From a virus, in the IMG/VR virus record IMGVR_UViG_3300031356_000002, positions 1 through 38,490 of that record: a stretch of DNA of 38,490 bases. One strand, 5' to 3'. Shown piece after piece: positions 36,219 to 38,490 of this stretch; within the stretch, counting starts at the first letter, position 1; every line of letters begins with the position of its first letter. A program made the translations under genes and the position numbers. Below the pieces are notes generated by a model that saw only the letters and a program-made list of their open reading frames with translations, was not told the origin of the DNA and made no database searches.

Positions 36219-36887
36219 TCACAGGTCCTCGAATCCCTCACCGTTCCCGTCGCCTCCGTCGGGCCCAGGCAGCAACGGTGTGGACGACGCCTCGATGACG
36301 TGCTCCTCGCCATCCTCGCCGATCTCCACGGCTGGCCCCCTCGGGGCCTGCAAGAGCAGTTGGAAGAGGTTGACCGGCTGGCCATCCTTGCCTGTAATCT
36401 CATGTTTCTGCGGGGCATCCAACGCATCGAGCCTGGCCAGGGCGTTCAGTTGCTTGTCCGCCTCGGCCAGGAACCGCGGGTCGCCCAGCAGCTTCTTGAC
36501 CTCGATCTCCTCCTCAGTCCACTCGACTACGTTCGGCTCGTCGCCCTCCCCTGCCTTGGCAGGGCCCTGCCGCTTCCTCGCCCGCCTCCGCTCCTGCTCG
36601 ACCTGCGACCGCCGCCACGCCGCGATCGCCTCCCGGTACAGAAACTCCCGCTTCGCCCGGTACGCCGCAGCCCTCGCGTCGTGGGCCTCGGCTGCCCGCT
36701 CCTTATACCGCTCGATCGCGTCCCGATACCTGGCGTGAGCGACGGCGACGGCCATCCCCAGGCGGAGCCCGATCTCGCGGAAGGTCAGGCCCTCAAGGTG
36801 CAGCTCGGCGACCTGGGCGATGTCCTTCTCCCGTTTAATCAGGGCCGTCGACCGCTTGTGCTGCCACTGGTTCGGCTTCTTCGGCAT
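36219..36887 (-). CDS. Terminase small subunit-like protein (222 aa)
   Basis: After a basic start MPKKPNQWQHKRSTALIKRE, residues about 22-60 form a helix-turn-helix (IAQVAELHLEGLTFREIGLR then LGMAVAVAHARYRDAI) of the small-terminase type that recognises packaging sites. A long charged helix (ERYKERAAEAHDARAAAYRA) and an acidic C-terminal tail for large-subunit contact follow. It precedes the large terminase by three genes' distance, which is acceptable synteny. Assignment is by HTH, coiled-coil and position. Confidence 0.72.
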   Translation of the reverse strand: MPKKPNQWQHKRSTALIKREKDIAQVAELHLEGLTFREIGLRLGMAVAVAHARYRDAIERYKERAAEAHDARAAAYRAKREFLYREAIAAWRRSQVEQERRRARKRQGPAKAGEGDEPNVVEWTEEEIEVKKLLGDPRFLAEADKQLNALARLDALDAPQKHEITGKDGQPVNLFQLLLQAPRGPAVEIGEDGEEHVIEASSTPLLPGPDGGDGNGEGFEDL

Positions 36888-36925
36888 GTTCGTCTAGCCT
36901 ACGATAGTTCAAGGCCGCCCCTCAT

Positions 36926-37056
36926 TCAGGGGCACTGGGCCTCGTCTATCAACCGCCTGATCAACCGCCCCGCCCGCCGCCTGTTCTCCGGGTCATTCTA
37001 CCACCTATTCAGGCGACCGTCTCGGTCAGGAACTCGCCCTGTGTTCGCTTCGCCAT
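36926..37056 (-). pseudogene. Possible decayed small gene
   Basis: ATG 37056 with GGAGG seven bases upstream opens MAKRTQGEFLTETVA and hits TGA after 15 codons. A few bases later another frame encodes the coding-like NDPENRRRAGRLIRRLIDEA and stops at 36926, but it is preceded by TAG and has no start. The two parts together look like one small helical protein broken by indels. The remainder of the 36888-37059 gap holds a GCCCCT/AGGGGC hairpin (about 36916-36933) and nothing else I can name. Confidence 0.3.
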
Positions 37057-37059
37057 GTG

Positions 37060-37239
37060 TCAGCCTCCGTCCCCAGTATAGCCCAACAAACACGACACCG
37101 CAAGGCCCCAGCCTTCCGTCGGACCTTCCCCCGCCTCGGTGGCGTCGCTCTTCGGCTCCAGCAAGGCACCGACAATTGTCCCCCCCACATCCTCGACCGC
37201 GGCCTTCAGAAACGGCCGGATCAACTGGGACGAAGTCAT
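37060..37239 (-). CDS. Tiny hypothetical protein (59 aa)
   Basis: Starts ATG 37239 (MTSSQLIRPFLKAAVEDVGG) and ends at 37060, four bases before the next tiny ORF. It has an amphipathic helix followed by GTIVGALLEPKSDA and a Gly-rich end. There is no clear ribosome-binding site. Gene packing favours it, but a chance ORF cannot be excluded. Confidence 0.4.
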   Translation of the reverse strand: MTSSQLIRPFLKAAVEDVGGTIVGALLEPKSDATEAGEGPTEGWGLAVSCLLGYTGDGG

Positions 37240-37251
37240 GACAGGGTTTTT

Positions 37252-37407
37252 TCACATGAGGCTCCCGATCGACAGCAGGCAGGCGTCTACCGAGCGGGGC
37301 TCCGCGTGGAGCCCATCTACCAGGGCCCAGAGCTGGTCGTGGTCGGGCCTGCCCAGCCCGTACTGTTCTATCTTCTCGATCGTAAATTTTAGGTCGGCCT
37401 CGGTCAT
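37252..37407 (-). CDS. Small hypothetical protein (51 aa)
   Basis: ATG 37407 has GGGAGGGG nine bases upstream, a strong site lying within the repeat at 37419-37437. The product reads MTEADLKFTIEKIEQYGLGR and ends DACLLSIGSLM. It is a compact helical peptide with good codon character for this genome. No family recognised. It is the first gene after the primase-like gene. Confidence 0.58.
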   Translation of the reverse strand: MTEADLKFTIEKIEQYGLGRPDHDQLWALVDGLHAEPRSVDACLLSIGSLM

Positions 37408-37418
37408 GTCGTCAGTCC

Positions 37419-37437
37419 CCTCCCACCGCCTCGGCGG
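37419..37437. repeat. Right copy of 19-bp dispersed repeat
   Basis: CCTCCCACCGCCTCGGCGG matches 33842-33860 at 18 of 19 positions. It contains the perfect small palindrome CCGCC-TC-GGCGG, and on the coding strand it supplies the purine-rich ribosome-binding region of the 51-residue gene. Confidence 0.5.
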
Positions 37438-37458
37438 TCAGTTTGGTTGGTTGCGATC

Positions 37459-38382
37459 TTAGCGTCCAGCCACGCCGACCATCGCCGGCGGGTCAAAGTC
37501 CTCCAGCTCCACGTCCACCGCGTCGGGGTTCGCCGCCGTCCAAGCCCGCACGTCCTTCGTGCCCAGCGGCGTCAGCCACCACGTTACGCTCCGCCCCAGC
37601 CGCCGCGAGAGCATCTCGGCGACCACCCTCGCCCCGTACAGCCCCGGCCAGCACGCCTGGCATCCGTGGCACCCGGGCAGGCAGCCCGGCCGCTCGCCCG
37701 CCGGTTTGCGGTCCGCCTCGCCCATCACCACGATTTCCCGCCCGCGGTACGGCCGCAGCAGCTCGGGCAACCATGGGGCCGCCACGTTGCTCGGACGCCC
37801 GACCGTCGACTTCCCCAATTGTACCATGGTTGCCGCGTCGCTAGCCCCCTCCGGCAGGTAGATCGTGTCCGACAATTTGTGCCAGCCGTGGCTGTAAAAA
37901 AGGCCGGGGGTGCCGCCGCGCATCGTCAACTTCTTCCCGTCCCTCCCCCGCAACGCTATGCCGACCACTGTCCCGCTCGCGTCCCTCATCGGCCACGTCG
38001 AGTACTCGCAGCCGAAGTCCCGCCTCCACTGCTGCCACGTCCAGCCGACCCGGAACCGCTCCAGAACCTCGACCGACAGGGCCAGTGTCTCGGCCATGAA
38101 CTCCCGCATCCCCGGAGCCTCGTGGTGGCAGTAGCACCGCTTGGCCTCCGCCGTCCAGTCGCGGATCACCTTCGGCTCCTCCCGCCTCGGCGGAGGTAGG
38201 TCGATCTTGTCGCCGTCGAGCTTGTGCAGCCAGCCGCCGGCCGGGCCAGGCCAGGGGTGGTCGCTCTCCAGCCTCATGCAGTGGGCCATCATCCCGTCCG
38301 CCGACACGCGGCACCAGTCTGGCTTCCCACACACCCTGCAAGGATGTGCCCGCGTCACTCGTACCCATTGTGATTTGCCCAC
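37459..38382 (-). CDS. TOPRIM/zinc primase-like protein (307 aa)
   Basis: GTG 38382 has AAAAGG nine bases upstream. The N-terminal zinc site uses C15, C18, C24 and C35 (HPCRVCGKPDWCRVSADG), as in primase zinc fingers. A TOPRIM core follows, with IYLPEGASDAATMVQLG (E179, D182), VGRPSN and EIVVMGEADRKPAG (D224). A Cys-rich insert CLPGCHGCQACWPG (C234, C238, C241, C244) sits where the second TOPRIM acidic helix begins. The end LGTKDVRAW is one I recall from planctomycete phage primase-like proteins. No helicase domain is present. It probably acts in replication, or as a primase fragment. Confidence 0.75.
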   Translation of the reverse strand: MGKSQWVRVTRAHPCRVCGKPDWCRVSADGMMAHCMRLESDHPWPGPAGGWLHKLDGDKIDLPPPRREEPKVIRDWTAEAKRCYCHHEAPGMREFMAETLALSVEVLERFRVGWTWQQWRRDFGCEYSTWPMRDASGTVVGIALRGRDGKKLTMRGGTPGLFYSHGWHKLSDTIYLPEGASDAATMVQLGKSTVGRPSNVAAPWLPELLRPYRGREIVVMGEADRKPAGERPGCLPGCHGCQACWPGLYGARVVAEMLSRRLGRSVTWWLTPLGTKDVRAWTAANPDAVDVELEDFDPPAMVGVAGR

Positions 38383-38388
38383 GCGGCG

Positions 38389-38490
38389 TTACCTTTTCGT
38401 AATGAAAAGCACGGCGGGCCGGGTTTCCCATTTCTCCCTACACCGGCAACCGGGGGCTCCGTGATGTACTCGCTTCCTCGCCGTGCCAGC
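38389..38490 (-). CDS. C-terminal fragment of an upstream gene (partial)
   Basis: One minus-strand frame is open from the right edge to a TAA at 38391-38389 and ends REKWETRPAVLFITKR, seven bases before the primase-like start. The RPAVL part lies on the 16-bp repeat at 38406-38421. A small CTTTTC/GAAAAG hairpin lies at about 38393-38409. Too little is present to name a product. Confidence 0.35.
   Translation of the reverse strand, partial: AGTARKRVHHGAPGCRCREKWETRPAVLFITKR
38406..38421. repeat. Right copy of exact 16-bp repeat
   Basis: AAAGCACGGCGGGCCG is identical to 33797-33812. In both places it lies 20-40 bases upstream of a minus-strand start codon (primase-like gene and DUF5131 gene). 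In one reading frame both copies encode RPAVL. Confidence 0.5.

Noticed and set aside
1-38490. CRISPR arrays, rRNA genes, insertion sequences, integrase or attachment sites
   Set aside because: No regularly spaced repeats, rRNA-like sequence, transposase or integrase motifs were seen.

Overview
The window reads as most of the late (virion) half of a GC-rich tailed bacteriophage, siphovirus type. Almost every gene lies on the minus strand, so the natural reading order is from position 38490 down to 1. Gene spacing is very tight, with many TAATG, TGATG and ATGA start/stop overlaps. No integrase, lysogeny repressor, endolysin or host metabolic gene was recognised, so it cannot be said whether this is a free phage or a prophage segment. 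The host is uncertain. The TOPRIM/primase-like protein, the LamG-like protein, the Cys-rich tail proteins and the twin-arginine leader peptides recall proteins I remember from Planctomycetota-associated phages, but that is an inference from memory.

Right end, DNA packaging and head (38490-22401): a TOPRIM/zinc primase-like protein, several tiny ORFs, small terminase, large terminase, a frameshifted DUF5131 gene, a small coiled-coil protein, and a 1050-residue portal plus Mu gpF-type minor head protein interrupted by an intein. Next come a small accessory cluster with twin-arginine leaders, a degenerate tRNA-Met-like element and a terminator-like hairpin. They precede a 940-residue fusion of HK97-type prohead protease with an AAA+ ATPase. 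The major capsid protein and a strong intrinsic terminator close the module.

Middle (22388-14018): a CgeB-like glycosyltransferase, a mini zinc-finger protein, small membrane or exported proteins, a beta-propeller and a beta-helix protein both with N-terminal signal/anchor segments, a LamG-like protein and a long fibre-like protein. This looks like a surface-interaction module, placed unusually between the capsid gene and the head-tail connectors.

Left (14016-1): head-tail connectors, HK97 gp10-like protein, tail tube, tail assembly chaperones with a classic -1 slippery heptamer GGGAAAC, TP901-type tape measure, tail-tip/Cys-rich proteins, three further glycosyltransferases, hypothetical proteins and a DNA methyltransferase running off the left edge.

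The standout is inside the intein (29343-30215). A complete plus-strand gene (29403-30197), with its own consensus promoter and Shine-Dalgarno sequence, encodes a helix-turn-helix plus PD-(D/E)XK/Vsr-like putative homing endonuclease. It lies in exact antisense codon register to the intein reading frame and is the only convincing plus-strand gene in the window. The same 0.87 kb of DNA would therefore encode the protein-splicing element on one strand and its mobility nuclease on the other.
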